DNA from: Limnephilus marmoratus | Taxonomy: Eukaryota; Arthropoda; Insecta; Trichoptera; Limnephilidae | Assembly (NCBI GenBank): GCA_917880885.1 | Contig: OU862927.1 | Span: forward strand, 21,235,450 to 21,299,449 | DNA length: 64,000 nucleotides | Reading direction: 5' to 3' | In this document: positions 20,810 to 32,978 of the stretch, in pieces | Layout: every line of letters begins with the position of its first letter | Position numbering within the stretch: position 1 is the stretch's first letter | The notes under the pieces: model-generated | Databases searched by the model: none | What the model saw: only the letters and a program-made list of their open reading frames with translations | Told to the model about the DNA's origin: nothing | Program-made: the position numbers and the translations under genes

Positions 20810-21173
20810 TTAATTTTTTTATTATACATTTCGGTGATTCATTTTTAGAGATAGTTATTAAGTACGACGCCAAAAAAGTACTCTTTTTAGGGTGAATTGC
20901 ATAATTAAAAAAAAAAAACATTGTTTCCAAGGTGACAATTGGTTTGTTTTTTTTCTGACGTTTGCAATAAATCGATTTTGTTCCGGACAGAAAATGTATG
21001 AAATATGAAAAATAATTTCATAACGCCAGAGCTCTAAGCTATAGCCTATAGACTATTCTGATGTATGAGCTATATTATTGTAAAGTTTCATTAAAATCCA
21101 TTCAGTAGTTTTCGCGTGAAAGAGTAACAAACATACATCCATACAAACTTTCCCGTTTATAATATTAGTAGGA
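20810..21173 (-). mobile_element. Helitron-like element, 5' part only
   Basis: It holds the same 5' region as the 61832 element in inverted orientation, from ttcggtgattcatttttaga through ctctttttagggtgaattgc to ttataatattagtagga (21173). The 3' hairpin and CTAG end are missing. Confidence 0.65.
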
Positions 21174-21236
21174 TACGTCGGTACTAAAATAAAATGTACT
21201 ACCGATATAATGAAATACCGACAAATATATAATGTA

Positions 21237-22033
21237 CTAGCTTTTTCCCGCGGCTTTGCTCGCATGGCATTAGGGGGATTCCCACTACGCCTCCTCCACC
21301 TTCCCTATCCCCACTCCACTCCCCCAATCAACCCCCCTCCCCTCCCCCACTACCTCTCCCCCCCCGACCTCCTCCAACCCTCAGCCTTCCCCTTCCTTCC
21401 CTCCCCCCTCACCCCGCCCTATCCTCCTCCCCTTTCTCCTCCCCCACCGCCCTCCCCACACGCCCCTCCCCCCCACCCCTCTCCCACCTCTCACATTCCA
21501 CACATTCATTCCCGGTATATTTAGTTTTCAAGCTGCTCGCGTGCCTCCTATTACAATTTTTTATACAAATTTCATAATGCCAGAACTCAACGTTATACGA
21601 AATAACCAATTATAATCCAATTTGGTGCAGTCGTTCGGAAGTTGTGCGCATACATACATTTCGGCGATTCATTTTTAGAGATAGATATTAACTGCGACGC
21701 CAACAAAGCACTCTTTTCACGGTGAATTGCCTAATTCAAACAAAAAAAAAACATCGTTTGCAAGGAAACAATGTGTTTTGCTTTTCTTCTGACGTTTGCA
21801 ATAACTCGATTTTGTTGGGGACATAAAACGTATGATAAATAATTTCACTAAGCCAGAGATTATTCATAATGCCAGAGATAACCAATATACAATATATAGA
21901 TAGCCTATAGTACTCTCAAATAATGTAGCTTTCTATTAGTGAAAGAATTTTTAAAGTCCATTCAGTAGTTTTTGTGTGAAAGAGTAACAAACACACATTC
22001 ATACAATCTTTCGCCTTTATAATATTAGTAAGA
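21237..22033 (-). mobile_element. Non-autonomous Helitron, pyrimidine-rich interior
   Basis: CTAG at 21237-21240 is preceded by A, and the other end TAGTAAGA is followed by T (22034). The GC-rich hairpin block (cccgcggctttgctcgc) and a C-rich stretch (21300-21490) match the 61832 copy. Length 797 bp. Noncoding. Confidence 0.75.
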
Positions 22034-23048
22034 TTTATTATTTTCACCCACGTTTTTCCTTTATCATTGTATCGTTTAAAATATGAACAGCGATTTTGGT
22101 TGTATTAATTCATTATTTATTCCAATCCGAAGCCACGAATTATAGACAGTGTCTACACTACATCGTATGGTGAACCATAATGGGTTAAATGTAGAAGTGG
22201 GTGAAAGGATGATGCAGAAAGTTAATATTGAAAATCATAAAATTGAAAACATATTCTTCATTAAAATTAACGTTTTGAACGCTCCTAAAGTATTAAAAAA
22301 ATTGGATTTACAATGAAACCCTTCTCCATTTTCCTCTGCTAATTGATTTCGAAGCGCAATACGGATTAATTTATAAAATTAAATCGAATATTAAACAAAA
22401 AATAATTTGCAATGGCGAAAGAGCTTTGCCTAAGCTCGTTCTGAAGCCTCGCAAAAGCTTTGTGAGCAGAGAGGAAGGGAGATGGATCACAGGAAATACT
22501 TCCACTCTTCCTTTGAAGTGCATTAGGTGGAAAGGGATGGAAATCGGTTTATAAGCCAGTATCGCAGCTTAAGAGTTGAAATGCTTCTATGGAGATCGCA
22601 TGCATTTTAAAAACACCTGGCGTGGAGTAGTAACCTGGTTCTGAACAATCTGGACCCAAAGGTAAGTGTAAAAGTAATAATTTGTTCATATTATAAATAC
22701 TTACAATTTAAAAGTTATATAAAATGTAGTTTATGTGCACCTCGTCTAATAGTGGTGGAATCAATTAACATGCTTATCGGAATTTTACTTCTGATCGTAC
22801 CTACTTTCCAAAATCATTATAATAAGGTTGAAATTCCACCTGATTTCATTGATGCTAAAATGTTTTATTTTGTGAAGTTTAGGAACAAATTTAATATTAA
22901 AATGTTTTCTTATCATTCCTAAAGAACTTAATTTTTCAAATTATGCAAAATAACTGGGGCTTACCTAATGCTAAAAGTACCTGTCATATTTGTAAATTAC
23001 TCCTAATTTTTGAAGTAAAACTTCTTTAGCCACGTTAGATGATTTGAA
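22034..23048. other. Interval with a possible exon end
   Basis: No repeat recognised. AAAG|GTAAGTG at 22661/22662 is a strong donor consensus, preceded by moderately GC-rich sequence. Only about 16 codons are open before it in one frame, so any exon would be mostly untranslated. Remainder AT-rich and blank. Confidence 0.3.
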
Positions 23049-23705
23049 ATTCCGATGAAACGGAAATGACGTACTACGGCACCTGGAATCATCAAACTGC
23101 GGTCAAGGCTCCTATTGGTTGAGATATAAAACGGAAACGACGCACGATAGGTTTGCGCTCTTTGGCCGTTTTTTTACGGGTTGTCGGAACCTCTCTCTGG
23201 TTTCAATCCTGGGATTGGTTTGCAGCAATTTCCTCTATTCGTCTCTTCCACTCTTTCCTATCTTGGGCGGCTCTTTTGAAGATCAGCGCACATCCACCAG
23301 CAGGTCCTCCAGGTACTCTCGGCGTGGGCGTCCCCTAGAGTTTGTCCCTCGGTCAAACCTTCCATTACGGCGTGCAAGAGGCCTTCTTGTCGTATTACAT
23401 GGCCGATCCATCTTGCACGCCTTTCGGACAGGGTCCTGAGCAATATAATTCGTAAATTCGCGGGTCGTCAGAATATAATGCGCAAATTCACGTCCCATAG
23501 CGCAGCGGTATAGTGTGTCGCAAATCTCAGCGGCCACAGAAGTCCAGCGGACGGACGGAGGCTCGAATTCTACGAAATCCAAAAAAAAAAATTGTAAATC
23601 AATATCCAACCTTCAAACCACTTTAAAATAAACAGGCCAAAGAAAGCGACATCTAGCGACTTTCTAGTTTTACTTCTACCGCGTCCGAATTACACACTCT
23701 AATTT
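23049..23705 (+). mobile_element. SINE family C, split by a LINE fragment
   Basis: The leader block (gatgaaacggaaatgacg, 23055) and the tRNA-like part (A box TAGCGCAGCGGTATAGTG at 23507, B box GGCTCGAATTC at 23560, tail to about 23705) are separated by the LINE piece at 23170-23446. It is the inverse of the 7280 copy. Confidence 0.6.
23170..23446 (-). pseudogene. LINE C-terminal fragment
   Basis: The minus strand reads RRARWIGHVIRQEGLLHAVMEG (first part RRARWIGHVIRQEG) and, after a frame change, RGRPRREYLEDLL. This GHVIR...EG...GRPR block is the C-terminal end of many insect LINE RT proteins. Frameshifted and truncated. Confidence 0.6.
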
Positions 23706-23749
23706 TTTTTTCATGTGAATATCTCACAAGATACCCAACCACTTATTTA

Positions 23750-24090
23750 TGGAGCCAGTGAAATTATTGCATCTCCAATTAGGATATGTTGTAAGGCTGA
23801 AGGTAAGTGAGGAGGTGAAGGAGATTGGGAAAAGGAAGGTGGCGACCTGGCTATTCAGATATAATCACCAAACATGATTATCGTTATTTCAAGCAACGAA
23901 TAGTGATCTTACACCAGGGCGATACTGAGAGTATCTTCCACTCTTTAACGTGCCACAAATGTACCTTATATTATTTGAAATGATTGAATTGTGAAAACGT
24001 AAATCAATCAAATATCTGAACACGCCGGGGTTTGAACCCGCGAACTCCGGATCGCTAGATGAGAGCCTTGCACTTGGACCATGGAGGCTT
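23750..24090 (-). mobile_element. SINE family A, diverged copy
   Basis: Inverted copy with the tRNA-like head at 24035-24090 (B-box-like GGGGTTTGAACCC on the plus strand at about 24024) and the body to 23750. Clearly more diverged than the 3091 and 16972 copies. Confidence 0.65.
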
Positions 24091-24204
24091 GCTGTTTTTT
24101 TTTAACTATACAGAGAGATTTCTTAACTATCGTATTTAATTTAATTTTCAAGACCATATATTTCTAATCAATTGAATTTTGTTTATTTTTCACGCGCGTA
24201 TTAT

Positions 24205-24360
24205 ATTCCTGAAGTTATATAACACGCTACCAGAAACATTAAAGTCCACACCAATTGGAAAATTGTTACATAAAATTTAGTTTGCAATATGAAATATTAT
24301 AATTAATTGGACATTTTGTAAACTTAAACGTACAAATTCTAAAATAAATAAAAAAAATAA
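24205..24360 (+). pseudogene. LINE 3'UTR fragment
   Basis: It repeats the end of the LINE at 37490-38130: gaagttatataacacgctac, the acattaaagtccacacc block, and the 3'UTR to an A-rich end at 24340-24360. It is internally shortened relative to the 37-kb copy. Confidence 0.65.
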
Positions 24361-24985
24361 CTATTGGATTTTGTTCATATTTCAAATCATATATATTTCT
24401 TAACTATTGTATGAGAATTTTATCATTGAAGAAACTATTGTATTTAGTTTATTTTTCACGTGCATATATTATTGGCTTTTGTTTATATTTCACCCATATA
24501 TGTATCTAACTTAACTATTGGAATAATCGTTAACGATGAATACCTCTGTTTGAAAAATCACTGACTCAGCAAGCCTCTTCCGCTAATAAAGTAACATATA
24601 TTATTTCTTTCTCCAACAATGTAGCAAAAAAATTATATCCAAATTAAAATAAAGACATAAAAAAATTATAAAAAAAGTACTCTATCCATTGAAAAATTAT
24701 TAATTGTTTTTGTGTTTAATTCGTCGAACTCCATTTTAATTTAGAAATTTAATTCAAATTAAATTTGATAATGTAATTATCAAGTTCTGCAAGTATTTTA
24801 GAATTTATTTTAGTTACAGCTGTTTCGACGTGTAAGGTCATTTTCAAACTGTGGTGAAGCCACTTATGGACGACTTATTTATTGTATTTTAAAAGTGAAT
24901 TTTTGAAGGTGTCTACATTGATTTATTACTGGTTAATCCAATTTGCAGAGACACTAATTGAGAGAGTGATTATGTGGGATTCAGA
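24361..24985. other. AT-rich interval, nothing firm
   Basis: A tttcgacgtgtaaggtcatt block at 24825 resembles terminal sequences of some Penelope elements, but no hammerhead core could be drawn. Otherwise blank. Confidence 0.3.
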
Positions 24986-24987
24986 TT

Positions 24988-25170
24988 TATAAAAATAAAA
25001 ACACCTCTTCAAAATTCGCAGAACATCTCTTACTGAATAATAACGTTCCACTTAAAAACAACCAACCAAAACCATTACATATAGGACGAAAGGGTCTTAG
25101 ATTAAATTTGTTTGAACAATTAGAAATCAATAAACGAACGAATGACCCCAACATAACGCTAATTAATAAA
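24988..25170 (+). pseudogene. Penelope GIY-YIG C-terminal fragment, second family
   Basis: The plus strand encodes SKFAEHLLLNNNVP, then LHIGRKGLRLNLFEQLEINK. The FA.HL...LH..RKG..L..LE.LEI pattern is the C-terminal part of Penelope-type GIY-YIG nucleases. It differs from the other copies here and lies on the opposite strand. Truncated at both ends. Confidence 0.55.
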
Positions 25171-25794
25171 GAAAGGAAAATTATACAATGATCTTTAACC
25201 ACAGATGTTTCTTCTGTCAACCTTTCAATTGGAATTTTAGTGAGAGAAAAATGTTTTGCCAAGCGGTATCCATCTAATTATCCTACTTCCCTATCGCCGC
25301 TTTCCCATTTCAGGATTCCCATAAAGCAAAGATAGCGCGCGTAAAATTGAAAATAATGGATTTTGCGTTTAAAAATATTTCTATCAATCTATTAAATTAT
25401 CGGACGCCAGCTGAATGGGTTCTCGGGTTCCAACATTATTATTTCAGAGGCTAATATAAAATAAATGATTTTCAATGAATTGTTTTCAATCGGGATAATA
25501 ATTCTCGTTATGATATCCCGGCGAACACCAGTGGTATGAGAATTTATCGATAATGAAAATCACTTTTGTTAATGAGATATTATGACGGATGATTATTATT
25601 GTGTTTTGAATACAAATAAGTATTACATTGGATTAATTAATAATTTGACATACACGAAGAGGATGTAATTCAGTACAGAAAAAATATTTGAAAATATATA
25701 CATGTTTTCACATAAGGAAAAATTAGACCTGCCCATGAGGGAGAGGAGTACAAACAAAGTTAAGAGAAGCGGGGAAGTTTTAAGTGATTTGTCA
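25171..25794. other. Interval with nothing recognised
   Basis: No recognised feature; AT-rich. Confidence 0.35.
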
Positions 25795-26229
25795 TTAAGG
25801 CTCTGCAACCGGGCTCGAAAAGAAGAAGATGGAGAGATACCAAATTACGAATGTTAGAGGAGAGCGCTAATATTTACAGCGACAAAATCGATGCGAAAAT
25901 TTCGAAAATGTTTAATAAAACGCGACTCATTTAAAATTGAGCAAAAATCTCGCGGGCATTGTCTTAAACAGCGTTTAAAGAAACATTGTTATTTTTTTCA
26001 TACATATAACTTGTAAAATAACTGAATCAGACGTGTTTGTAATAATTTTTGGAGCATACTTTGCGATTTTTTTTCTATCGAGGGAATTTTATATAATTTG
26101 CGTTTCGGCACGGGCAATGTCTAGATATTATCTTCAAGAATAACATATATTTTTTTAAGAGCTTTAAAACTTACCGTGTTTAAGGGAAATATGTAAGAAA
26201 TCGGTACAAACTCGGGTTGCGGCCCTTAA
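25795..26229 (+). mobile_element. TTAA-flanked MITE, family E, copy 2
   Basis: TTAA at 25795-25798 and 26226-26229. The inverted ends GGCTCTGCAACCGGG and, from the right, GGGCCGCAACCCGAG pair better than in copy 1. The body matches 635-1050. Confidence 0.7.
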
Positions 26230-26874
26230 ATGAATATATTTATTTTTATTTATTTTTTATTATAGCGACTATATTAAAAAAAATTACATACAAATTGTAA
26301 TGGTGAAATTAAGTATAAAGTATTGTATTTCTTAGTCCTCCTCACTAGGGGGTCCTGTGCCGAGGCGGACGAATGTTATTTAAATATAGTTCATTTGTCT
26401 TCTATGTCGTTTTTAGCGTCAATTTACAGTCAACTGGCAAGGCGTCGTCCTGCCAACATCCTGTCTTCGAAAACTAAAACTGTTGTGCGAATAAATCGCC
26501 CTTTTTACAACGGTGCGTAAATTGTTGGCAGCATAAAAACATAAAACCCTCAGAAATCGGGCTTTTTGTCAGAAGATCAAATATTTCCGCTTTGCAATAA
26601 AATCGCAATATATGAAATATTTATGAATACATCCAAAAACTACAAATGTCATTATCAGAAATAAAAATTCAATTTTTGATAATATAATTTTTTAAATACA
26701 AACATAAAAAAGTTTGACAAATGGCTCACCTTACGTTTTTTCTGTCTAAAATTACTAACAACTAAAAAAAGGAAAACACCCAACTTTTATTAGGCAAATG
26801 TATGATAAACGTTATTATCACCTCACGTTTTTGTCGTTTTATAAAAATATTACGAAAAAAAATTCTCCAAATTT
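26230..26874. other. Left flank of the LTR retrotransposon, nothing recognised
   Basis: No gene or known repeat recognised. Ends in TATC (26875-26878), the left target-site copy of the LTR element. Confidence 0.4.
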
Positions 26875-26878
26875 TATC

Positions 26879-27518
26879 TGTAGCAACCAGCCGTGGCTTT
26901 ACTACGCATTGGGATCGCCCCGAAAATTATCGGTGCCTCCAGAAACAGCGCTGGTTTTAAATTGTATGCAAGCGAATTCACGAGAACATTCCCACCTAGC
27001 AGCTAGCACAAGTGGCTGGCGACTCATTCATTAGTACGTAATACACCGAGTCGAACTACCTACCTAGCGCACATTCCAGAGGCGTCGCCGGTGTTCAATG
27101 GTATGCGAAATTACTAAAGAAATAGTTCTGCCACCTAAGCGAAAGAGCTAGAACGTACGGCTGTACAGTTCAAGTGCCCGCAGAAGGTTCGGGTGATATC
27201 TCGCCTTTACGTGAATTCACCCGGCGTTACCTACCGTCATTGAATCTACTTGCCGGGCCGGCAGAGTATAAAAGCAAGTGCTAGCCGCATACGTCTTAGT
27301 CTTAAGTCTAGTATTCATTCAACTTACCACGGAGCAGTTGCCTCGTCTATCCACGATCAACCTTGACCCAGTGCGTAAATTCGTTTGTAGTATTTATCAC
27401 CGTTACGTGACCGTGTTACAATTGTGTATGTGATTGTAATTATTGTGTGGACTCATTAAAGGCTATTATTACACGCAAACTCGTTTCCTTCTTCAGCCAC
27501 GACACCTGAGTACCCACA
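26879..27518 (+). repeat. 5' LTR
   Basis: 640 bp, TGTAGCAACC...CCCACA. It contains TATAAAA at 27267 followed about 30 nt later by TCTTAGTC-type initiator sequence, and ATTAAA at 27455-27460 as a likely poly(A) signal. Identical in length to the 3' LTR. Confidence 0.95.
27267..27273 (+). promoter_or_regulatory. LTR TATA box
   Basis: TATAAAA in the U3/R region of the 5' LTR. The matching copy in the 3' LTR is at 32101. Confidence 0.75.
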
Positions 27519-27519
27519 T

Positions 27520-27537
27520 TGGTGACACCGACGTTCA
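27520..27537 (+). other. Primer binding site (tRNA-Trp-like)
   Basis: TGGTGACACCGACGTTC starts two bases after the 5' LTR. CsRn1-clade elements typically use a tRNA-Trp primer with a TGGTGACCCCGACG-type site. The match here is good but not exact. Confidence 0.65.
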
Positions 27538-27666
27538 CATTAGTGACCACGAAGTTTACATTTGTGAATCCGACAGTGAACACGACGCGTGCAAGTACGT
27601 CTACCGCGAGCACGTCGCGCACGAAATAAACTCTTCGGTGATAAATTTCGCACACCAATCATCATC

Positions 27667-28554
27667 ATGTCTCTTGCGAGCGGAACATCTGAGGACAGCC
27701 AGCAACCAATAACCAGCAACAAGCAACCAACGACAAGTAACCAGCAACCCAACATCAGGAATCCACCGCCTGAGGTCAACCGAGTGGCAGTACGCATTCC
27801 GCCTTTTTGCCCTGATGACCCAGAATTATGGTTCGCTATGGTGGAACGCAGCTTCGAGGCAGCAGGAGTGACCGTGGATGCCACAAAATTTGGTTTCATT
27901 CTCGGAGCCTTGGATCCCGCCCACGCCCAAGAAGTCCGGGACATCATTGTGAAGCCCCCTGCGGTCGGTGCATATGCACTATTAAAATACGAATTAACCA
28001 GACGCCTCAGCTCCACGCAGGAGCAGAAGACAAGGAGACTTCTGGAACATGAAGAGATCGGAGACCGTAAGCCCTCCCAATTCTTGAGACACCTGCGCAC
28101 CCTCGCTGGCAGCGCTGTGCCCGATGAGGTTTTGAGAACCCTATGGATGGGTCGTCTTCCTAGAAGTATGCAGGTGGTCCTGGCTACGCAGCAGGATACT
28201 CCGCTTGACAAGGTGGCCAGCCTGGCAGACGCCATAGCAGACTACGCTGGTAGACCGGCAGTTAACTCAGTGGCTGTTCCATCGTCCGAAGACTCATTGG
28301 TTACACAGATGGAGCGGTTAATGCAGCCTCTCCAACAAGAGCTCGCTACCTTGAGGCGTGAAGTTTCGACACTACGCTCTGGCCAGCGTAGGAGGAGCGC
28401 CACACCGCATCGTTGGAGCAATCGTTCCCGCAGTCGGTCCAGAGGTCGTCAGCCCGAGGGCACATGCTGGTACCACTGGAAGTATGGGACGAAGGCAAGC
28501 AAGTGCACCAAACCCTGCAACTTCCAACAGGAAAACGCGCGGGGCCCAAACTGA
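27667..28554 (+). CDS. gag: Gag polyprotein of CsRn1-type Gypsy element
   Basis: Structural protein that packages the element's RNA. The ATG at 27667 is chosen because the open frame upstream (to 27589) is leader sequence; this gives 295 residues. The N-terminal part is low in complexity and polar. The middle (about 45-200) resembles the capsid-type helical region of Gypsy gags. An Arg/Ser-rich segment precedes a zinc knuckle with C267, H270, C280 and C284: a CHCC order, not the usual CCHC, and diagnostic of the CsRn1 clade. The stop TGA (28552-28554) overlaps the ATG of pol as TGATG. The reading frame is intact. Confidence 0.9.
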   Translation: MSLASGTSEDSQQPITSNKQPTTSNQQPNIRNPPPEVNRVAVRIPPFCPDDPELWFAMVERSFEAAGVTVDATKFGFILGALDPAHAQEVRDIIVKPPAVGAYALLKYELTRRLSSTQEQKTRRLLEHEEIGDRKPSQFLRHLRTLAGSAVPDEVLRTLWMGRLPRSMQVVLATQQDTPLDKVASLADAIADYAGRPAVNSVAVPSSEDSLVTQMERLMQPLQQELATLRREVSTLRSGQRRRSATPHRWSNRSRSRSRGRQPEGTCWYHWKYGTKASKCTKPCNFQQENARGPN

Positions 28555-31500
28555 TGGCGACCAGCGCCAGCCCCAACCAAGTCAGTCGCCTTTTTGTTAC
28601 CGACAGGGTAACCCGTACCCAATTTCTTATAGACACCGGCGCAGATCTCTATGTGTTCCCACGACGCCTTGTCCAGGGACGCCCCACTAAAGCGACATAC
28701 GAACTGGCAGCAGCAAATGGCAGCACAATCGCTACTTATGGCAGCCTAACGCTCAACCTGGATCTGGGATTGCGACGCGACTTTACTTGGAGCTTCGTCA
28801 TTGCAGACGTCTCCAGGCCAATCATCGGGGCAGACTTTCTCGCCAAGTACGAGCTACTGGTGGACGTCCGAAATAAACGGCTGCTGGACCAGGTGACGAA
28901 TTTGACCATCACGGGAAAACGAAGCGACAACAAGATCGCTTCCATTAAGACGGTCACAGGAACGTCCCCGTATCATAAGCTTCTTCAACAGTTTCCTGAC
29001 ATCACTCGCCCTGACGGTGCCAGGAGGGAAGTTCGTCACGCAACACTGCACCATATTAATACCACGCCAGGACCTCCAACAGTCGAACGCTCACGACGCC
29101 TTGCTCCTGACAAGTTAAAACGCGCCAAGAAGGAGTTCGAGGCCATGGTCCGTCTCGGAATCGCTCGACCTTCCGAGAGCTCTTGGGCATCTCCCTTGCA
29201 CATGGTACCCAAGAAGGATGACCAGTGGAGACCATGTGGCGATTATAGAAGATTGAACGCCAGAACTATTCCGGACAGATACCCCGTTCGCCACATCCAA
29301 GATTTTGCACAGGCACTGAGCGGCACCAAGATCTTCTCAACGATTGATCTGGTGCGGGCATATAATCAAATCCCTGTGGCTCCCGAGGACATTCCGAAAA
29401 CAGCAATCACTACGCCATTCGGACTCTTCGAATTTCCGGTGATGTCTTTCGGCCTCCGCAACGCAGCCCAGACCTTCCAACGCTTCATGGATGAGGTTAC
29501 CAGAGGCTTAGATTTCTGTTACGCCTACATAGACGACATCCTTATTGCCTCAACGTCAGAGGAAGAGCACCTAGCCCACCTCAAGATATTATTCCAGCGC
29601 CTGCAGGAATATGGTGTTGTCATCAACGCCGCCAAATGCCATTTCGGCCTGACTAAGGTCAAATTCCTAGGATACCTGGTGTCTGACGCTGGCACTTCAC
29701 CCCTCCCAGATAAAGTGGAGGCCATCAACAACTACAGCCAACCAGCTTCCATCAAGGATCTCCGCCGTTTCCTGGGAGCTATAAATTTTTATAGGAGATT
29801 CATCCCCAACGCCGCGAGGACACAAGCTCCACTCAATGACCTCCTAAAAGGGAACCAAAAAGGCAAACAACTCGTGTCTTGGACTGCCGAGACAGTAGAA
29901 GCTTTCAGCAAGTGCAAGGAAGCTCTGGCCCAGGCAACCCTGCTCGTTCACCCGAAGTGCGACGCCCCACTCTCTATCGTCAGCGACGCGTCTGATACTA
30001 CAGCCGGTGCCGCACTCCACCAATTCGTCGCAGGTCACTGGGAGCCTCTAGCATTCTTTTCGAAGAAGTTTTCGGCAGCTGAAAAGAAATATGGCGCATA
30101 CGACAGAGAACTACTAGCCATCTATCTCGCTGTGAAATACTTTCGCCACATGGTGGAAGGCAGGTCGTTCACCATATTTACAGACCATAAGCCTATCACG
30201 TTCGCCTTCCAACAAAAAGCAGACAAATGCTCACCAAGGCAATTCCGCCATCTGGACTATATCAGCCAGTTCACAACTGACATCCGACACGTCTCCGGAA
30301 AAGACAACATCGTCGCGGATGCTCTCTCCAGGGTCGAGACGATAGATACTCCTCTGGACTACGCAGCGCTGGCAGCTGACCAGATGTGCGACCCTGAACT
30401 GGAACAACACTTGCAGGGAAGTTCTAGCCTACAACTTAAAAAGATTAATATTCCGGGTACTGACGCGCATCTCTACTGTGACGTCTCAACTACCATAGCC
30501 AGACCCTTCGTCACGAAGAAGTTCAGACCTGCGGCATTCAATGCGGTCCATCAGCTGGCTCACCCAGGAATTAAGGCCACGGTTAAGCTCATAACTCAAC
30601 GTTATGTCTGGCCGGCCATTAAAGCTGAGACTATTAAGCTCGCACGCAATTGCCTTCAATGCCAACGAAGCAAGATTACACGGCACGTGTCAGCACCCCT
30701 GGGAGCCTTTCCCAGACCCTCCGCTAGATTCGAGCACGTCCACATCGACATAATCGTCATGCCTTCTTCAAAAGGATGCCGATACTGTCTCACGTGCGTA
30801 GACAGATTCACGAGATGGCCAGAGGCATTCCCGATCCCAGACCAAGAGGCTGAAACAGTGGCGCGTGCTTTCTACAAGGGCTGGATAACAAGATTCGGCA
30901 CTCCACTCCGCATTACTACGGACCAAGGGAGACAATTTGAGCCAAGGCTGTTCAGGCAGTTGAATCTCCTGGCAGGCACGACGCAAATCCATACAACTGC
31001 ATACCACCCCGCAGCAAATGGCATGGTGGAACGATTTCATCGTCAACTGAAGGCAGCGATCAAGTGCCATCAGAATAACCGTTGGACGGAAACACTTCCC
31101 ACCGTACTCATGGGAATCAGAGCAGCTTGGAGAGATGATCTCGCTACAACCTCAGCCGAGCTAGTATACGGCGAACCGCTCCGATTACCCGGCGAATTCC
31201 TATGTAAAGCACGACCTAATGTCAACGACGATACTGGAAGTTTCCTCAAGGAACTACGGAAACATTTCAACGAGCTGAGACCAGTTGAAGGTACCCGCCA
31301 TGGTGATGGACATCATTTCGTCTTCCAAAATCTTCCCACAGCTTCTCACGTCTTTCTGAGGGACGACACCGTCAAGAGCCCGCTTCAACAACCCTACAGC
31401 GGCCCTCATAAAGTCGTTCGTCGGCACGAACGAACATATACAATACTGGTAAAAGGGAAGGAAATCACCGTGAGCATCGACCGCCTCAAACCAGCATACA

Positions 31501-31661
31501 TTGCTCAAGATCTTGAGAGATTCGCATCGCAAACCGAATCAGAGTCACCAGCCACCACATCACAACCAACCCTTCCGTTGTTCGATGGCAGTAAGGATCG
31601 GACACACACAACCACTCGTTCTGGAAGACGGGTTCGATTTCCCGATCACCTCGGTATCTGA
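28554..31661 (+). CDS. pol: Pol polyprotein: protease, RT, RNase H, integrase
   Basis: 1035 residues from the ATG overlapping the gag stop; the open frame extends 47 codons further upstream inside gag. Protease motif DTGAD at 27-31. RT catalytic IDL near 264 and YIDD at 325-328. RNase H acidic residues near D478, E519, D544 and D589. Integrase has an HHCC finger (H666, H670, C700, C703), the core triad D732, D790 and E826, and a C-terminal GPY-like module. Pol lies in the -1 frame relative to gag, so expression may use frameshifting or reinitiation at TGATG. No inactivating change seen. No envelope gene follows. Confidence 0.93.
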   Translation: MATSASPNQVSRLFVTDRVTRTQFLIDTGADLYVFPRRLVQGRPTKATYELAAANGSTIATYGSLTLNLDLGLRRDFTWSFVIADVSRPIIGADFLAKYELLVDVRNKRLLDQVTNLTITGKRSDNKIASIKTVTGTSPYHKLLQQFPDITRPDGARREVRHATLHHINTTPGPPTVERSRRLAPDKLKRAKKEFEAMVRLGIARPSESSWASPLHMVPKKDDQWRPCGDYRRLNARTIPDRYPVRHIQDFAQALSGTKIFSTIDLVRAYNQIPVAPEDIPKTAITTPFGLFEFPVMSFGLRNAAQTFQRFMDEVTRGLDFCYAYIDDILIASTSEEEHLAHLKILFQRLQEYGVVINAAKCHFGLTKVKFLGYLVSDAGTSPLPDKVEAINNYSQPASIKDLRRFLGAINFYRRFIPNAARTQAPLNDLLKGNQKGKQLVSWTAETVEAFSKCKEALAQATLLVHPKCDAPLSIVSDASDTTAGAALHQFVAGHWEPLAFFSKKFSAAEKKYGAYDRELLAIYLAVKYFRHMVEGRSFTIFTDHKPITFAFQQKADKCSPRQFRHLDYISQFTTDIRHVSGKDNIVADALSRVETIDTPLDYAALAADQMCDPELEQHLQGSSSLQLKKINIPGTDAHLYCDVSTTIARPFVTKKFRPAAFNAVHQLAHPGIKATVKLITQRYVWPAIKAETIKLARNCLQCQRSKITRHVSAPLGAFPRPSARFEHVHIDIIVMPSSKGCRYCLTCVDRFTRWPEAFPIPDQEAETVARAFYKGWITRFGTPLRITTDQGRQFEPRLFRQLNLLAGTTQIHTTAYHPAANGMVERFHRQLKAAIKCHQNNRWTETLPTVLMGIRAAWRDDLATTSAELVYGEPLRLPGEFLCKARPNVNDDTGSFLKELRKHFNELRPVEGTRHGDGHHFVFQNLPTASHVFLRDDTVKSPLQQPYSGPHKVVRRHERTYTILVKGKEITVSIDRLKPAYIAQDLERFASQTESESPATTSQPTLPLFDGSKDRTHTTTRSGRRVRFPDHLGI

Positions 31662-31696
31662 CCATTCCTCTTTCCACCGCAGCCATGTCTGCGTTG

Positions 31697-31712
31697 TCTG
31701 GGGAGGGAGTCC
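31697..31712 (+). other. Polypurine tract
   Basis: CTGGGGAGGGAGTCC lies immediately before the 3' LTR, the expected place for plus-strand priming. Two terminal pyrimidines make it slightly atypical. Confidence 0.6.
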
Positions 31713-32352
31713 TGTAGCAACCAGCCGTGGCTTTACTACGCATTGGGATCGCCCCGAAAATTATCGGTGCCTCCAGAAACAGCGCTGGTTTTAAATTGTA
31801 TGCAAGCGAATTCACGAGAACATTCCCACCTAGCAGCTAGCACGGGTGGCTGGCGACTCATTCATTAGTACGTAATACACCGAGTCGAACTACCTACCTA
31901 GCGCACATTCCAGAAGCGTCGCCGGTGTTCAATGGTATGCGAAATTACTAAAGAAATAGTTCTGCCACCTAAGCGAAAGAGCTAGAACGTACGGCTGTAC
32001 AGTTCAAGTGCCCGCAGAAGGTTCGGGTGATATCTCGCCTTTACGTGAATTCACCCGGCGTTACCTACCGTCATTGAATCTACTTGCCGGGCCGGCAGAG
32101 TATAAAAGCAAGTGCTAGCCGCATACGTCTTAGTCTTAAGTCTAGTATTCATTCAACTTACCACGGAGCAGTTGCCTCGTCTATCCACGATCAACCTTGA
32201 CCCAGTGCGTAAATTCGTTTGTAGTATTTATCACCGTTACGTGACCGTGTTACAATTGTGTATGTGATTGTAATTATTGTGTGGACTCATTAAAGGCTAT
32301 TATTACACGCAAACTCGTTTCCTTCTTCAGCCACGACACCTGAGTACCCACA
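31713..32352 (+). repeat. 3' LTR
   Basis: 640 bp, near-identical to the 5' LTR; differences seen at the cacaagtgg/cacgggtgg and ccagaggcg/ccagaagcg positions. Poly(A) signal ATTAAA at 32289-32294. Confidence 0.95.
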
Positions 32353-32356
32353 TATC

Positions 32357-32978
32357 CATTTTTCCATATTAACACCGTTTAGATCATATTTCTCACAATG
32401 GCAGTAAGGGAGATACAACAATCTATATGAGACTTAAATGAGCTGGGACAAATTTGGTCTTCTGTGATTAAACGGTTCCAACGGCGAAAATCCAAATAGG
32501 GTAAACAAAAGTTTGAGCTTATTTCATAAACGAAAATTTTGTTACTCTATTTAGAAAGACACTTTTACTAATGTGTCACTATTTACTCACCTCTGTCATT
32601 TTTGCGTAGCTACGCAACCCGATTTGTAGACGGTTCGGATAAAAACGAACATTCAGATCGTGAGCAGAAAAGTCCCACAATGAACTGCGCTGCAACCGTT
32701 ACCTTACTTTAGCGAACTTTATTTTTCTGCGCCGGGTCTGGTTATTACAATGTGCGCTCTTCGGTGGTCAACGTACGAGTAAATTATAGTTTATTCAGAG
32801 CATTCTCGTACCCTTGCCACAAGCTTGTTGATATAATACCCATGCACTCTTTGGACGTCAGTCGTTTTGACTCTCTAACTAAGAATATTTGAAATTTTTT
32901 TTAATTCTACCGGCTGCGCCAATATAAGTTATTTATTATTATTGTAGAAAGCAATCACTTTGTGGTTTGACATATTTA
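32357..32978. other. Interval between LTR element and Penelope palindrome
   Basis: No gene or repeat recognised. Confidence 0.35.

Larger units (their letters stand above)
26879..32352 (+). mobile_element. Complete Gypsy LTR retrotransposon, CsRn1 type
   Basis: A 5474-bp element with two 640-bp LTRs starting TG and ending CA, flanked by a 4-bp duplication TATC (26875-26878 and 32353-32356). Gag and pol are open, in different frames. There is no env ORF. CsRn1 assignment rests on the gag zinc knuckle of CHCC order, a primer site like that for tRNA-Trp, and 4-bp target duplication, which are known traits of that clade. LTRs differ at about three sites by eye, so insertion is recent. It is markedly more GC-rich than its surroundings. 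Confidence 0.95.

Noticed and set aside
27540..28235. 231-codon ORF antisense to gag
   Set aside because: Shadow of the intact gag frame; gag has the expected capsid and zinc-knuckle features.
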